Source: Hyphomicrobium_A sp963812795 (GTDB lineage: Bacteria; Pseudomonadota; Alphaproteobacteria; Rhizobiales; Hyphomicrobiaceae). From it: a stretch of 64,000 bases of DNA. How positions within the stretch are numbered: position 1 is the stretch's first letter; each line of letters begins with the position of its first letter. The stretch covers positions 124,001 through 188,000 of the forward strand of contig CAWEWG010000003.1 in the NCBI GenBank assembly GCA_963812795.1, written 5' to 3'. Shown here one piece after another: positions 36,764 to 45,702 of the stretch. Under the pieces are notes generated by a model that was not told the DNA's origin, ran no database searches, and saw nothing but the letters and a program-made list of their open reading frames with translations. Made by a program: the position numbers and the translations under genes.

Positions 36764-36789
36764 AAGGCGCGGAGGGCTCTCCGCGCCTT
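36764..36789 (+). terminator. Hairpin terminator after metH
   Basis: A perfect 11-bp stem (36764-36774 with 36779-36789, loop GGCT) 24 bp after the metH stop, followed by GTGAGTTCTA. It has few T but is GC-rich; the reverse strand also serves the small convergent membrane-peptide gene. Confidence 0.7.
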
Positions 36790-36820
36790 GTGAGTTCTAA
36801 AAGGCTTGAACGGCTGCGTG

Positions 36821-36904
36821 TCAGACGACGCCGAACACGATCGCAGCGATGAAGCCGAAGGATAGAAGCGCAGCCAGCACGTTCAGGCGTACCACCAGTT
36901 CCAT
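36821..36904 (-). CDS. 27-residue single-pass membrane microprotein
   Basis: A short gene from ATG 36904 with GGAGGCGAC directly upstream, an almost perfect ribosome-binding site. The peptide begins MELVVRLNVLAALLS and is one hydrophobic helix (about residues 7-27) with an Arg-Leu-Asn at the N-terminal edge. It would insert in the inner membrane. The hairpin at 36764-36789 follows it. I recall very similar short peptides in rhizobial genomes without assigned function; I have not been able to check this here. Confidence 0.55.
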   Translation of the reverse strand: MELVVRLNVLAALLSFGFIAAIVFGVV

Positions 36905-37275
36905 CGTCGCCTCCAGAGGCTACGGCCACCTTATGTTGGCGGCTCATTGCGGCGTGGGGGAAACACTCAAAGCCACGCCGAAGCAGAAACGGTAAGTTGG
37001 CGGCGAAGTTTCTGCCAAGCGAAATATTTTTTGCGTCGCGGGGAACCGATGCGGGCCTGGCTCTCGACGCGGACGGCGCCGCTCTGGCGGCCGGGACACA
37101 CCAGGTGTGCCCCGCCTGCCCGCGGCGGCTTCAGAGGCGCGCCACCGCTGGCGACGGATGAACAGCACAATTGCATCACTCGCCGCACTATGCATGCGCC
37201 GGACAGCGTTTGCCTCGTGGCCGAATACGTGTTGCGCTGCGAGACTAGTTTGTTGGTATTTGACGAGGATTGCGA
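36905..37275. other. Intergenic stretch upstream of the AcuI-like gene
   Basis: Three hundred and seventy-one bases between the membrane microprotein and the reductase gene, containing the promoters of both. AT-rich patches occur near 37020 (AAATATTTTTTG) and 37245 (TTTGTTGGTATTTG). I see no other gene, repeat or hairpin. Confidence 0.5.
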
Positions 37276-38262
37276 ATGAGCGGCTACAACGCGATGCTTC
37301 TGAGCCGTGCCGGCGGCGAGTTGTCCGCGGCGTGGACGCCGATGCGGGACGTCGACCTTGGAGACGGCGATGTCACCGTGCGCGTCACGCATTCGACCAT
37401 CAACTACAAGGACGGTCTGGCGCTGACGGGCCGGCTGCCGGGCATGCGTTTGCCGCTGGTGCCCGGCATCGACTTTGCCGGCACGGTGCTCGCGTCCGAG
37501 CATGCGGGCTTGGCGCCCGGCGATGATGTGATCCTCAACGGGTGGGGTTGCGGAGAACGCCGGCCGGGCGGTTATGCCGAGCGCGCGCGGGCGCCCGGCG
37601 ATTGGCTGATCAAGCGTCCGGCCGTTTTCACCAATACCGAGACGATGGCCATCGGCACGGCCGGCTATACCGCCATGCTCGCGGTGTTGGCACTGGAGGA
37701 TCACGGCATCACGCCGGGCAAAGGTTCGATACTTGTCACCGGCGCCGCCGGAGGCGTCGGCAGCGTTGCCGTGGCGCTGCTCCACAAGCTCGGCTATCGC
37801 ATCATCGCCTCGACCGGACGTGCACAGGAGGCGGACTATTTGCGCAGCCTCGGCGCTACGGAGATCATCCCCCGCGACGAGCTGGCGTCGCCGGCGCGCG
37901 GCATGCTCGGCACGGAACGCTGGGCGGGCGCCATCGACGTTGCGGGCTCGCACACCCTGGCAAATGCCATCGCCATGACGCAGTACGGCGGCTGCGTCAC
38001 TGCCATGGGACTGGCGCAGGGCCTCGACCTGCCCATGTCGGTGGCGCCGTTCATCCTGCGCGGCGTCACGCTCGCCGGCATCGACAGTGTGATGGCTCCG
38101 CGGGAGAAGCGCGTGCGAGCTTGGGAGCGCCTTGCCACCGATCTCGATCGCGGGGCGCTCGCAGCGATGACGGTAACGCGTCCACTCGCCGATGTCGTGG
38201 CGCTGGCGCCCGAAATTCTCGCCGGCACGGTGCGCGGTCGCGTGGTGCTGGAGGTCGGCTGA
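37276..38262 (+). CDS. AcuI/YhdH-type acrylyl-CoA reductase family protein (MDR superfamily)
   Basis: A 328-residue zinc-free medium-chain dehydrogenase/reductase. ATG 37276 has GAGG upstream. It shows TINYKDGLALTGRLPGM, LVPGIDFAGTVL, and the NADPH-binding block VTGAAGGVGSVAVALLHKLG. This is the AcuI/YhdH family, whose AcuI members reduce acrylyl-CoA to propionyl-CoA with NADPH; other members reduce related enoyl substrates. Acrylyl-CoA reduction would fit propionate or DMSP metabolism, but no such genes adjoin. It abuts the convergent enoyl-CoA hydratase gene. Confidence 0.88.
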   Translation: MSGYNAMLLSRAGGELSAAWTPMRDVDLGDGDVTVRVTHSTINYKDGLALTGRLPGMRLPLVPGIDFAGTVLASEHAGLAPGDDVILNGWGCGERRPGGYAERARAPGDWLIKRPAVFTNTETMAIGTAGYTAMLAVLALEDHGITPGKGSILVTGAAGGVGSVAVALLHKLGYRIIASTGRAQEADYLRSLGATEIIPRDELASPARGMLGTERWAGAIDVAGSHTLANAIAMTQYGGCVTAMGLAQGLDLPMSVAPFILRGVTLAGIDSVMAPREKRVRAWERLATDLDRGALAAMTVTRPLADVVALAPEILAGTVRGRVVLEVG

Positions 38263-39063
38263 TCAGCGACCTTGGAAGCGCGGCTTGCGCTTCTCTTTGA
38301 AGGCAAGACGGCCTTCGGCGTAGTCCGCACTCTGAAAGCAAGCTGCAACCGCCGCATCGAGTGTTGCAAGGTCGGGCGTTTGGGGATTGCGCACCAGCTC
38401 GTCGATCGTGCGTTTGGCGGCGCGGACGGTGAGCGGAGCGTTGGCGGCGATCTCCTCGGCAAGCGCCAGCGTCCTTGCTTCCAGCTCGGCCGCGGGCACG
38501 ACCGCGTTGACCAGCCCCATCGCCTGCGCTTCGGCAACCTTGAAGCGACGGCCGGTGAACAACATTTCCTTCGCCTTGGCCGGCGGCACGGCGGCGAGCA
38601 GGGGGCGCACCCAGCGCGCGTTATAGCCGAGCCCCAACTTGGCGGCGGGGATGGCGAACTCGGCGTTTTCGTCGGCGAGGCGGATGTCGGTGCACAGGGC
38701 GATTGCTAGCCCGCCGCCGAGGCAGAAGCCGTGAATCATGGCCAGCGTCGGCTTGGTGCATTGGCTGAGGGCGCGGAAGGCTGCGTCGTTGAGGGCGTCA
38801 TAGGCCGCCGTGGCATCGCCGGCGCGCGCGCTGTCGAACTCGGAAATGTCGGCGCCGGCGGAGAACGCGCGTGTTCCCTCCCCGCGCAGCACGATGACGC
38901 GAATGGCAGGATCGGCATCAGCCTCGGCCAGCAGCTGCGGCACCGCCTTCCACATGCCGGCCGTGAAGGCATTCATGCGCGCCGGATTGCTGGCGATGAC
39001 GAAGCCGATTTCGCCTTGACGGTCCAGCCGCAAATGCGGTGTCTCGGTAGGCGTATTCTGCAT
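38263..39063 (-). CDS. Enoyl-CoA hydratase/isomerase family protein
   Basis: A 266-residue crotonase from ATG 39063 (GAGGG upstream). It has the oxyanion-hole segments AFSAGADISEF and MIHGFCLGGGLAIALCTDIR, then the IPAAKLGLGYNARWVRPLL helix region and GLVNAVVPAAEL. At the usual hydratase glutamate positions this protein has CLGGGLAIA then AKLGLGYN, with Gly instead of the second Glu, so it may be an isomerase or have altered specificity. The stops of this gene and the reductase gene are back to back. No beta-oxidation operon surrounds it. Confidence 0.85.
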   Translation of the reverse strand: MQNTPTETPHLRLDRQGEIGFVIASNPARMNAFTAGMWKAVPQLLAEADADPAIRVIVLRGEGTRAFSAGADISEFDSARAGDATAAYDALNDAAFRALSQCTKPTLAMIHGFCLGGGLAIALCTDIRLADENAEFAIPAAKLGLGYNARWVRPLLAAVPPAKAKEMLFTGRRFKVAEAQAMGLVNAVVPAAELEARTLALAEEIAANAPLTVRAAKRTIDELVRNPQTPDLATLDAAVAACFQSADYAEGRLAFKEKRKPRFQGR

Positions 39064-39259
39064 GGAAATTTCCCTCTGGGCCTCGCGCCTTATAGAGCAG
39101 TGGAGGCTTTCCGCTGCAATCGGGCGCATCGTCTCAAGCGGCCCGGGAGGGGCCCTCGGCCGGAAGGCGTTGACGGCGCGGCGGCATATTTGTACGCCGG
39201 TCTGAGCCGGAGGACGGACCGGCGCAGCGGCACGCGCCTATCAGCGCGAGGAGTTCGAC

Positions 39260-40093
39260 ATGGCAGCCAAGACGCTTCCGGCAGTCGACGGCAAGGTGCA
39301 GGCCTACGATCCGATCTGGTCGGAGATCCGCCGCGAGGCGACGAGCGCGATGGCGTCCGAGCCGGCGCTGGGCAGCTTCATTTTCGCGACGCTTCTCAGC
39401 CACGACCGGCTGGAGGACGCTATCTGCCACCGGCTGGCTCAGCGCCTCGATCATTCCGAGGTTGAAGCCGTCCTGATCAATCAGACGTTCCAGGCGGTAC
39501 TCGAAAAGCGTCCCGACCTGGGCGGCATCTTCCGCGCCGATCTCGCCGCCGTGTTCGACCGCGATCCGGCCTGCAACCGCTACATCGACCCGCTGCTCTA
39601 CTTCAAAGGGTTCCACGCCTTGGCGACGCACCGCTTCGCCAATGCGCTGTGGCACGACGGGCGCCGCGATTTCGCGCTGTTCCTGCAGAGCCAGTCCTCG
39701 CGCACCTTCGGCGTCGATATCCACCCGGCTGCCAAGTTCGGACAGGGGATCATGATCGACCACGCGACCGGCATCGTCATCGGCGAGACGGCCGTGGTCG
39801 GCAACAACTGCTCGTTCCTGCATGGCGTCACGCTCGGCGGCAGCGGCAAGGACATCGGCGACCGGCATCCGAAGATCGGCGAAAGCGTTCTGATCGGGGC
39901 GGGCGCCAAGATCCTCGGCAACATCACGGTGGGTGATGGCTCGCGCGTCGCCGCCGGCAGCGTCGTATTGACGGCGGTCCCGGCCCACGTGACGGTTGCC
40001 GGTGTTCCGGCCAAGATCGTCGGGTCGGCCGGCAGCGCCGAGCCCGCCCTCGAAATGGAACAGACCTGGGTCGATGATTTCGGCGGTCTGTGA
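39260..40093 (+). CDS. cysE: Serine O-acetyltransferase
   Basis: A 277-residue CysE from ATG 39260 (AGGAG upstream). The N-terminal helical SATase domain (about 20-140) contains DPLLYFKGFHALATHR, and the left-handed beta-helix follows with HPAAKFGQGIMIDHATG, VIGETAVVGNNCSFLHGVTLGG and GAGAKILGN. It makes O-acetylserine for cysteine synthesis. The C-terminal tail ends in an Ile-free sequence (TWVDDFGGL), so complex formation with CysK through a terminal Ile is not indicated. Confidence 0.95.
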   Translation: MAAKTLPAVDGKVQAYDPIWSEIRREATSAMASEPALGSFIFATLLSHDRLEDAICHRLAQRLDHSEVEAVLINQTFQAVLEKRPDLGGIFRADLAAVFDRDPACNRYIDPLLYFKGFHALATHRFANALWHDGRRDFALFLQSQSSRTFGVDIHPAAKFGQGIMIDHATGIVIGETAVVGNNCSFLHGVTLGGSGKDIGDRHPKIGESVLIGAGAKILGNITVGDGSRVAAGSVVLTAVPAHVTVAGVPAKIVGSAGSAEPALEMEQTWVDDFGGL

Positions 40094-40155
40094 GATAGCT
40101 TCCAACTGTCATGCAGCGGCGGCTTCGGACCGGCTGCTCTAGGGAGATTACGCAC

Positions 40156-40371
40156 GTGAATCAGGAAGAAGTGGCGCGGCTGCAGGCGTATCTGCGCAAG
40201 ACGTTCGGCACTCCGTCGCTGGAAGTGCGTCTGCGCCCCAAGAAAAAGGATTCCGCCGAGGTGTTCGTCAACGGCGAGTTCATCGCCGTTCTCTTCCGCG
40301 AGGAAGAGGAGGGCGAGGTCTCCTACCAGTTCCAGATGGCGATCCTCGACCTCGATCTCGAGCAGGCATGA
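40156..40371 (+). CDS. DUF3126-family small protein
   Basis: A 71-residue protein from GTG 40156, chosen because AGGGAGATT lies upstream and the frame before it has no better start. It is highly charged: RLQAYLRKTFGTPSLEVRLR, RPKKKDSAEVFVNGEF and a Glu-rich middle, ending LDLDLEQA. DUF3126 proteins are widespread next to cysE in alphaproteobacteria and have no known function. The carbonic-anhydrase-like gene begins 7 bp downstream, so the three genes probably form an operon. Confidence 0.85.
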   Translation: MNQEEVARLQAYLRKTFGTPSLEVRLRPKKKDSAEVFVNGEFIAVLFREEEEGEVSYQFQMAILDLDLEQA

Positions 40372-40377
40372 TCGTCG

Positions 40378-40909
40378 ATGTCGCTCTTTGAGCTCGACGG
40401 CGTCCGCGTCGAAACTCCGGGCGAGGGCCGCTGCTGGGTGGCACCCACCGCCGTCCTCATCGGCAAGGTGATCCTCGAGGAGGACGCCAGCGTCTGGTTT
40501 GGCAGCGTGCTGCGCGGCGACAACGAGCCAATCCGCATCGGCGCGCGCTCCAACGTGCAGGAAGGGTGCGTGCTGCACACCGATCCAGGCTATCCGCTCA
40601 GGCGTCGGAGCCGACTGCACCATCGGCCACATGGTCATGCTGCATGGCTGCACGATCGGACGCGGCAGCCTCATCGGCATCGGCTCGATCATCCTCAACG
40701 GCGCCAAGATCGGCGAGGAGTGCCTGATCGGCGCCAACACGCTGATCGCCGAAGGCAAGGAAATCCCGCCACGGTCGATGGTGCTGGGCTCGCCGGGGAA
40801 GATCATCCGCCAGCTATCGGACGAGGATGCGGCGCGTTTCGGCGCCGCCGCCGGGCGCTACGTGAAGAACTGGAAGCGGTTTGCTGCCGGGATGAAACCG
40901 CAGGCGTGA
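40378..40909 (+). pseudogene. Gamma-carbonic anhydrase-like hexapeptide protein, one frame break
   Basis: The N-terminal frame from ATG 40378 gives WVAPTAVLIGKVILEEDASV and SVLRGDNEPIRIGARSNVQEGC; after about 40600 the protein continues one base later as GADCTIGHMVMLHGCTIG and ends at 40909. One extra G near 40601 (reading the site as CTC AGC GTC) restores a complete 176-residue left-handed beta-helix of the gamma-carbonic anhydrase/YrdA/PaaY group, with its metal-binding His residues (HTD, GH, LHG). Both parts are well conserved, so a base error is the simplest explanation. Downstream of cysE and DUF3126 on the same strand. Confidence 0.8.
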
Positions 40910-40928
40910 TCCGCCTGCGGCCGTCGCG

Positions 40929-41597
40929 TTACTGGGCGCTCTGATTCTCGAGACCGGACAGGGCGGCCAGCGGCCCTTGGCGGCTGTCGAGCGCAACCCA
41001 GACCTTTGGGTTCAGATACGACTGGCGCATCACGAACTGGTAAGGCGTCTTGTTCCACAGGCGCACGTCCTCGATCTTGTTGTCGAGGATGTAGTCGCCC
41101 TGCACGGTGCGCGCTGTCAGCACGGCGTGGCCTTCGCCCTTCTCGTCGCGAACGACGGTCATCAGCAGCGAGCTGACTGGCCAACCCTTGGCGGCAAGGT
41201 CATGGCGCTTCTGCAGCGCGTAGTCCTCGCAGTCGCCGCGCGTCCGCGGCAGCGTCCAATATTCGTTGACGCCGTAAACCTCGAGGTCGGTCGCTGGACC
41301 GATGGCCTTGTTCACCGAGCGGTTGATCTCGTCGAGCTCTTTCAGGCGCTCGGCGGAAGCCTCAAAGCGGCTTTCCTGGCCGTGATCGCTCGTGCATTCG
41401 GTGGGAGTTGCTTCGCAGAAGCGGACGAAACCGTGGGGTGGCTGTGCCGGCCCGTAGATGCGCATGAACGAGGAGGCGCGCGAGTTGGTGGCCTCCGCCT
41501 TGTCGGGCTTCTCAATGTTCGAAACGCCCTGCGCGCTGACCGCCGTTGAAGCGATCATGCTGCCGACAAGGATGATGGCGCTGACCTTTACCCGCAT
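40929..41597 (-). CDS. BTLCP-family transglutaminase-like cysteine protease
   Basis: A 222-residue exported protein of the bacterial transglutaminase-like cysteine proteinase (BTLCP) family, related to LapG. Signal peptide to about residue 22 (VSAIILVGSMIASTAVSA). The catalytic triad is visible: Cys in RTRGDCEDYALQKR, His in GEGHAVLT and Asp in GDYILDN. LapG of Pseudomonas cuts an adhesin in the periplasm under c-di-GMP control; the target of the alphaproteobacterial family is unknown. A PilZ-domain gene, which may bind c-di-GMP, lies 99 bp upstream on the same strand. Confidence 0.88.
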   Translation of the reverse strand: MRVKVSAIILVGSMIASTAVSAQGVSNIEKPDKAEATNSRASSFMRIYGPAQPPHGFVRFCEATPTECTSDHGQESRFEASAERLKELDEINRSVNKAIGPATDLEVYGVNEYWTLPRTRGDCEDYALQKRHDLAAKGWPVSSLLMTVVRDEKGEGHAVLTARTVQGDYILDNKIEDVRLWNKTPYQFVMRQSYLNPKVWVALDSRQGPLAALSGLENQSAQ

Positions 41598-41696
41598 GAC
41601 CCGACCCCGTTACTCTTCCTCTCAAACCTACCCGACAGAACTCGAATTACGCTGAAACAACGTCCCCGGATTTGAAGCGATTAAGTCGTCGTTCCT

Positions 41697-42344
41697 TCAC
41701 TTGTGTGGCTCGCGTCTTAAGCCGAGACCGAACGCGCTACGTTCTGTGAATCCCGCGTTAATGAACTCGACGCCGATGCCGATCTCGTGGTGGCGCACGA
41801 CGACCGCGTGGCGCTTGTCGATCATCACCTCAGAGCCGAGGTCGGGGCGCGCCGGCGTCAGGACCGAGGCGCCCGACATCGACAGATCCTGCAACGGGCA
41901 AACCATGGTGCTGCCGTCGGGCAGCACCAGCAGCGCCGCCTGCTCTCTGGCGACGCGCGGAAATTCGCGCTCCTCGCCTTCGGGAATTTCCGATTGGGCA
42001 GCCAGGCGCGGTATCTGCACCGCGAGCTTGTCGCGCTTGCGTTGCGTGGCGCTGATCATCATGGCGAAGGAGTCGGGGAACAGCCGCACGACCGATCCCT
42101 CGAGGCCGCCGAGGTGCATGAGATAGACGATGAGTTTTTCGCCGACGACCAGTGGCACCGGCGTCGTCATCGCCGCGCTTTCGGCCGAGATGTTGATGAG
42201 GCGGCAGGGATGATCGAGCTTGTCGGCGCGCATGAAGCGCCCCGCTAGGGTCAGCGCGTAGCGAGGATATTTGCGCTTGTTGCGGCCCTCGAACCCGGCA
42301 CCGACGGGTTCTATCGGCCGATATGCATCCGCACCCGTAGACAT
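41697..42344 (-). CDS. Protein with two PilZ-type domains
   Basis: A 215-residue cytoplasmic protein from ATG 42344 (AGGGACGG upstream). The first PilZ-like domain (about 20-110) begins NKRKYPRYALTLAGRF with the RxxxR motif and continues CRLINISAESAAM. The second (about 120-205) begins EEREFPRVAREQAALLVL and has PLQDLSMSGASVLT, the (D/N)xSxxG motif. Only the second domain has the complete c-di-GMP signature, while the first has NISAES without the Gly. It may connect c-di-GMP to surface behaviour together with the BTLCP protease downstream (inference). Confidence 0.8.
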   Translation of the reverse strand: MSTGADAYRPIEPVGAGFEGRNKRKYPRYALTLAGRFMRADKLDHPCRLINISAESAAMTTPVPLVVGEKLIVYLMHLGGLEGSVVRLFPDSFAMMISATQRKRDKLAVQIPRLAAQSEIPEGEEREFPRVAREQAALLVLPDGSTMVCPLQDLSMSGASVLTPARPDLGSEVMIDKRHAVVVRHHEIGIGVEFINAGFTERSAFGLGLRREPHK

Positions 42345-42538
42345 AGCCGTCCCTGCCAAGGAACCGCCCTGTACGGGCGATCTGATATCCGTGAAGCCAG
42401 GCCAGAACGCGTACGCTAGAGGCTCTGTTCCGCAGACGATTATGGAGGGATGGGCCTTAACGAACGGCTAATTGCCGCGTCATTTCTGTATGAATTGGCA
42501 GGGCAGGCTCGAGCGTTGCGGACTCTGCGTGAGCGGAG

Positions 42539-43177
42539 TCAGGCTTTGTCGCCGTCGCCGCGGCCGCCTTCGAAGACGCGGAACTGGCGTCGCTCGGAGC
42601 GCACGATGCGCGCGTGGCGCGTCGGAAGCATCACTGGCGTGTGGGGGCGCATGGTGTGCTCTGCAACCTTGGGGCCGCCCGCCGGCCATGTCAGTTCGTG
42701 CGCGATGATGCGCTTGGCGGCCAACGGCAACTCGCCCAACCACACCGGCGCCTCGAGCGCCGAGAAGCTCCCGAGAATCCGGTCGATCTCTTCGCCGGAG
42801 TGTCGCAGCGGAAGCAACACCACCTCGAACGGCGCGGAACCTCTGGCGACCGGCGCCGCCTCCATGTGCAGGGTCTCGACGGCCCCCTGTTTGACGAGCG
42901 CTGCAAAGTGACGAACGAGGGAGATGCGATCGGCCGCCGACCAGCCGTCGAGGAAGTTGGCGCCGCGCAGCTCGCCGCCGAACAACTCGCACACATGCGT
43001 TCCCGCCAGCCTGAACCGATAGGTCTCCGCGTCGATCCGCTCCAAGATGAAGGTCGACGGCAGGATGCCGGCGATCTTGCCGGGCTCGATCTCGAAGCGA
43101 CGCGGGGTGGTGCGATCGGCGCGCACCTTGTCCCAATATGCAAACAGTGCCTGACTGGTCTTGTGCTTCATATTCAT
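42539..43177 (-). CDS. PAS-domain protein (PAS_5 type)
   Basis: A 212-residue protein beginning ATG AAT ATG at 43177. It has the features of the PAS_5 family of Hyphomicrobiales: ALFAYWDKVRADRTTPRRFE, then IAGILPSTFILERI, FRLAGTHVCELFG and LRGANFLDGW. No output domain follows; the C-terminal 50 residues are basic and low complexity. These stand-alone PAS proteins are common in the order and their ligand is not known. A rhomboid protease gene starts divergently 213 bp away. Confidence 0.8.
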   Translation of the reverse strand: MNMKHKTSQALFAYWDKVRADRTTPRRFEIEPGKIAGILPSTFILERIDAETYRFRLAGTHVCELFGGELRGANFLDGWSAADRISLVRHFAALVKQGAVETLHMEAAPVARGSAPFEVVLLPLRHSGEEIDRILGSFSALEAPVWLGELPLAAKRIIAHELTWPAGGPKVAEHTMRPHTPVMLPTRHARIVRSERRQFRVFEGGRGDGDKA

Positions 43178-43390
43178 GATCGAACCGGTCGCGTGCCCGC
43201 CCTGCCGTATTGGGCTCGGTTAAAGGTCGTTCCGGATCGGGACAAAATATCGCCCTCGATCCTTCTCGAGGATCATAGGAGCAGCAACCATGCCAGACGG
43301 CCGCAGGGGGGTGCGCCGGGGGCAAATCATGGTTGCCGGAGGGGAGGGGTGACGTTAACTCTGCCGGCCCGTGGACAAAGGAGCGACCAA

Positions 43391-44113
43391 GTGAGCCGAC
43401 ACGAGCCGATGTTCAACGTGCAGTCCAGCGTTCTGGCGCTGCTGGGCGCCATGGTTGCCGTGCATCTCGTACGGACGGGTCTTGCGGAGGACTGGGACAC
43501 GTGGCTGACGTTGGCGCTTGCCTTCATCCCGGCGCGCTACTCGGGTCTCGCCGGGATGCTCCCAGGCGGCGACGTGGCGGCGGCGACATCGTTCCTGACC
43601 CATGCCTTCGTGCACGGCGACTGGGTGCACCTCGGACTCAACGCCGCTTGGCTCGTCGCTTTCGGCGGCGCCGTGGCGAACCGCATCGGCACGGTTCGCT
43701 TCCTGCTCTTCTTCACCTTCTGCGCCATCGCCGGCGCTGCAACCTTCTGGGTTTTCAACCCTGGCGTCGCCGTACCCATGATCGGGGCATCTGGCGCCAT
43801 CTCCGGGCTCATGGGTGCAACGATGCGTTTTTTGTTCACCGCGGTCGATGGTCGCGGTCTTGCCGCACTGCGGGAGGATCCGCGTTCGGCGCCGCTGATG
43901 CCGCTTGCCCAAGCGTTGACCGACAAGCGCGTCGTGGTCGTCACTGCCGTGTTCCTGGCGGCAAACATCCTGGCGGTATTCGGTCTCGGCAGCGTCGGCG
44001 AAAGCGGTATCGCTTGGGAGGCGCATATCGGCGGCTATTTCGCCGGCCTTTTATCATTCGGCTTCTTTGATGCAGTGCAAACGGACGATTCATCTGGAAC
44101 CGTTATCCACTGA
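43391..44113 (+). CDS. Rhomboid-family intramembrane serine protease
   Basis: A 240-residue membrane protein from GTG 43391, which has AGGAGCGACC upstream. About six helices are visible. The active-site pattern is LTHAFVHGDWVHLGLNAAWL in the early helix, the nucleophile Ser in IGASGAISGLMGA, and the catalytic His in EAHIGGYFAGLL. A long loop (about 150-185, LAALREDPRSAPLMPLAQ) separates the Ser and His helices. It should cut single-pass membrane proteins in the inner membrane; substrates cannot be inferred. Confidence 0.9.
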   Translation: MSRHEPMFNVQSSVLALLGAMVAVHLVRTGLAEDWDTWLTLALAFIPARYSGLAGMLPGGDVAAATSFLTHAFVHGDWVHLGLNAAWLVAFGGAVANRIGTVRFLLFFTFCAIAGAATFWVFNPGVAVPMIGASGAISGLMGATMRFLFTAVDGRGLAALREDPRSAPLMPLAQALTDKRVVVVTAVFLAANILAVFGLGSVGESGIAWEAHIGGYFAGLLSFGFFDAVQTDDSSGTVIH

Positions 44114-44291
44114 GCCTATTGCGTCATCGACTTGATTGCAGCACGATGATTTTGCCGTGCCCGTTCTAGCTGGCTCGGCCAAAAGGTAGATGACTTTGCG
44201 TCGACTGCCGGACGTGGTCTAGCGGGAACCTAGTTCCGCCCGCTCCGTTTCCGGACTTCGACTGTCGAAGCGCAGTGGGAGGAGATGCAAA

Positions 44292-44723
44292 ATGAATATA
44301 GGGCAGATCCTGAAGGCGAAGGGCCGAGCGGTGGCAACTGCGCGCCCCGACGCAACGCTTCTGGAGATCGTCGGCAAGCTCGCGCAAAAGAAAATCGGCG
44401 CCATCGTCATCGTCGGCGACAATGGCGAGCTGGCAGGCATCATCTCGGAGCGCGACGTCATCCGGAAGCTCGGCGAGCGCGGAGCGGAAGTGCTGAGCGA
44501 GCCCGTGTCGCAGAGCATGACCGCCAACGTCATCTCCTGTCAGGAGACGACCACGCTCGATGAGCTGATGGAAGTGATGACGCAGGGCCGCTTCCGTCAT
44601 TTGCCGGTCATCGAGGATGGCGCGCTTGTCGGCATCGTTTCCATCGGCGACGTCGTCAAGAACCACATCGCCGAGGTGGAAATGGAAGTGACCGCCATGC
44701 GCGGATACTTCGTCACCGGCTGA
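44292..44723 (+). CDS. CBS-domain pair protein
   Basis: A 143-residue protein of two CBS motifs (about 8-62 and 75-130): ARPDATLLEIVGKLAQKKIG, IVGDNGELAGIISERDVIRK, then ETTTLDELMEVMTQGRFRHL and GALVGIVSIGDVVKN. GGGAGGAG precedes ATG 44292. Stand-alone CBS pairs bind adenine nucleotides (AMP, ATP, SAM or NADH) and act as regulatory modules; the partner is unknown. It is followed by a convergent patatin gene. Confidence 0.88.
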   Translation: MNIGQILKAKGRAVATARPDATLLEIVGKLAQKKIGAIVIVGDNGELAGIISERDVIRKLGERGAEVLSEPVSQSMTANVISCQETTTLDELMEVMTQGRFRHLPVIEDGALVGIVSIGDVVKNHIAEVEMEVTAMRGYFVTG

Positions 44724-44751
44724 TACAGGTAGCTTAAACCTCGGCCGCGGA

Positions 44752-45702
44752 TCAGGCGATCTGCGTGACGCCCGTGTGCGCACCCGGCGCAATGCGGCGC
44801 GCATCGATTTCGCGATGCATCTCGGCAAGGTGCCGCTTCGTCGCTTCCTCGCCGCGGCTGATCAGCTCGTCGGCGCGGTGGAAATCGAACAGCCCCATGT
44901 CCGACAAGCGCAGGTTGATCATGGCGTCCGGCGGGTCGCCGGCAAGGCGCGAGCGCGCGATCCGATCCTGCACGATGTTGAATGCCTCGACCATCACGGT
45001 CGAGATGCCGGGCGTCGCCTCGCTCTTGCCGAGCACCTGGCGCTTGAGCAGACCGCGCATGCCACTGCCGTTCTTGCCGCTCGTCGGCTCGGGTAGCACC
45101 TCATCAGCCAGGTCGGCTTCCAGGTGGGGGACGACGGTGCCGCGGCCGCAGATGTCGAAGTTCAAGTTGACGGCGATGACGTAGCGCGCGCCATGGGCGC
45201 GGCACACGGACACCGGGATCGGGTTGACGAGAGCGCCGTCGAACAGCCAGCGGCCGTTGATCTTCACTGGCCGGAAGATGCCGGGCAGCGCATAGGAGGC
45301 GCGCACCGCGTCGGCGAGCCGGCCGCGTGACAGCCAGATCTCGTGGCCGCTGCCGAGCTCGGTGGCGACGGCGGTGAAACGCGGATCGAGATCTTCGATA
45401 TTGAGCTCGCCGAGCTGGCGCTCAAGCCGGTCGCACAACTTCTGGCCGTTGATGAGCGCGGTTCCGGCAAAGTTGAAATCGAGATAACCGAAGATGCGAC
45501 GGCGGGTCAGCTCGCGGGCAAAGCCTTCCAATTCATCGAGATGTCCGGCCGCGTGGCAGGCACCGACGACGGCGCCGATCGATGTGCCGGCGATGATGTC
45601 AGGCTTGATCCCGGCTGCGGCGAGCGCCTTGAGGACACCGATGTGAGCCCAGCCGCGCGCGGCGCCACCGCCCAACGCCAGCCCGATCTTCGCCTTGGCC
45701 AT
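44752..45702 (-). CDS. Patatin-like phospholipase
   Basis: A 316-residue patatin (RssA-like) from ATG 45702. It has the oxyanion loop ALGGGAARGWAHIGVLKAL, the catalytic Ser in IAGTSIGAVVGA and the catalytic Asp in LFDGALVNPIPV. C-terminal residues 200-310 are variable. Family members are cytoplasmic or membrane-associated lipid acyl hydrolases; the substrate is unknown. It is divergent from hisI only in position, since both read leftwards with 235 bp between them. Confidence 0.9.
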   Translation of the reverse strand: MAKAKIGLALGGGAARGWAHIGVLKALAAAGIKPDIIAGTSIGAVVGACHAAGHLDELEGFARELTRRRIFGYLDFNFAGTALINGQKLCDRLERQLGELNIEDLDPRFTAVATELGSGHEIWLSRGRLADAVRASYALPGIFRPVKINGRWLFDGALVNPIPVSVCRAHGARYVIAVNLNFDICGRGTVVPHLEADLADEVLPEPTSGKNGSGMRGLLKRQVLGKSEATPGISTVMVEAFNIVQDRIARSRLAGDPPDAMINLRLSDMGLFDFHRADELISRGEEATKRHLAEMHREIDARRIAPGAHTGVTQIA

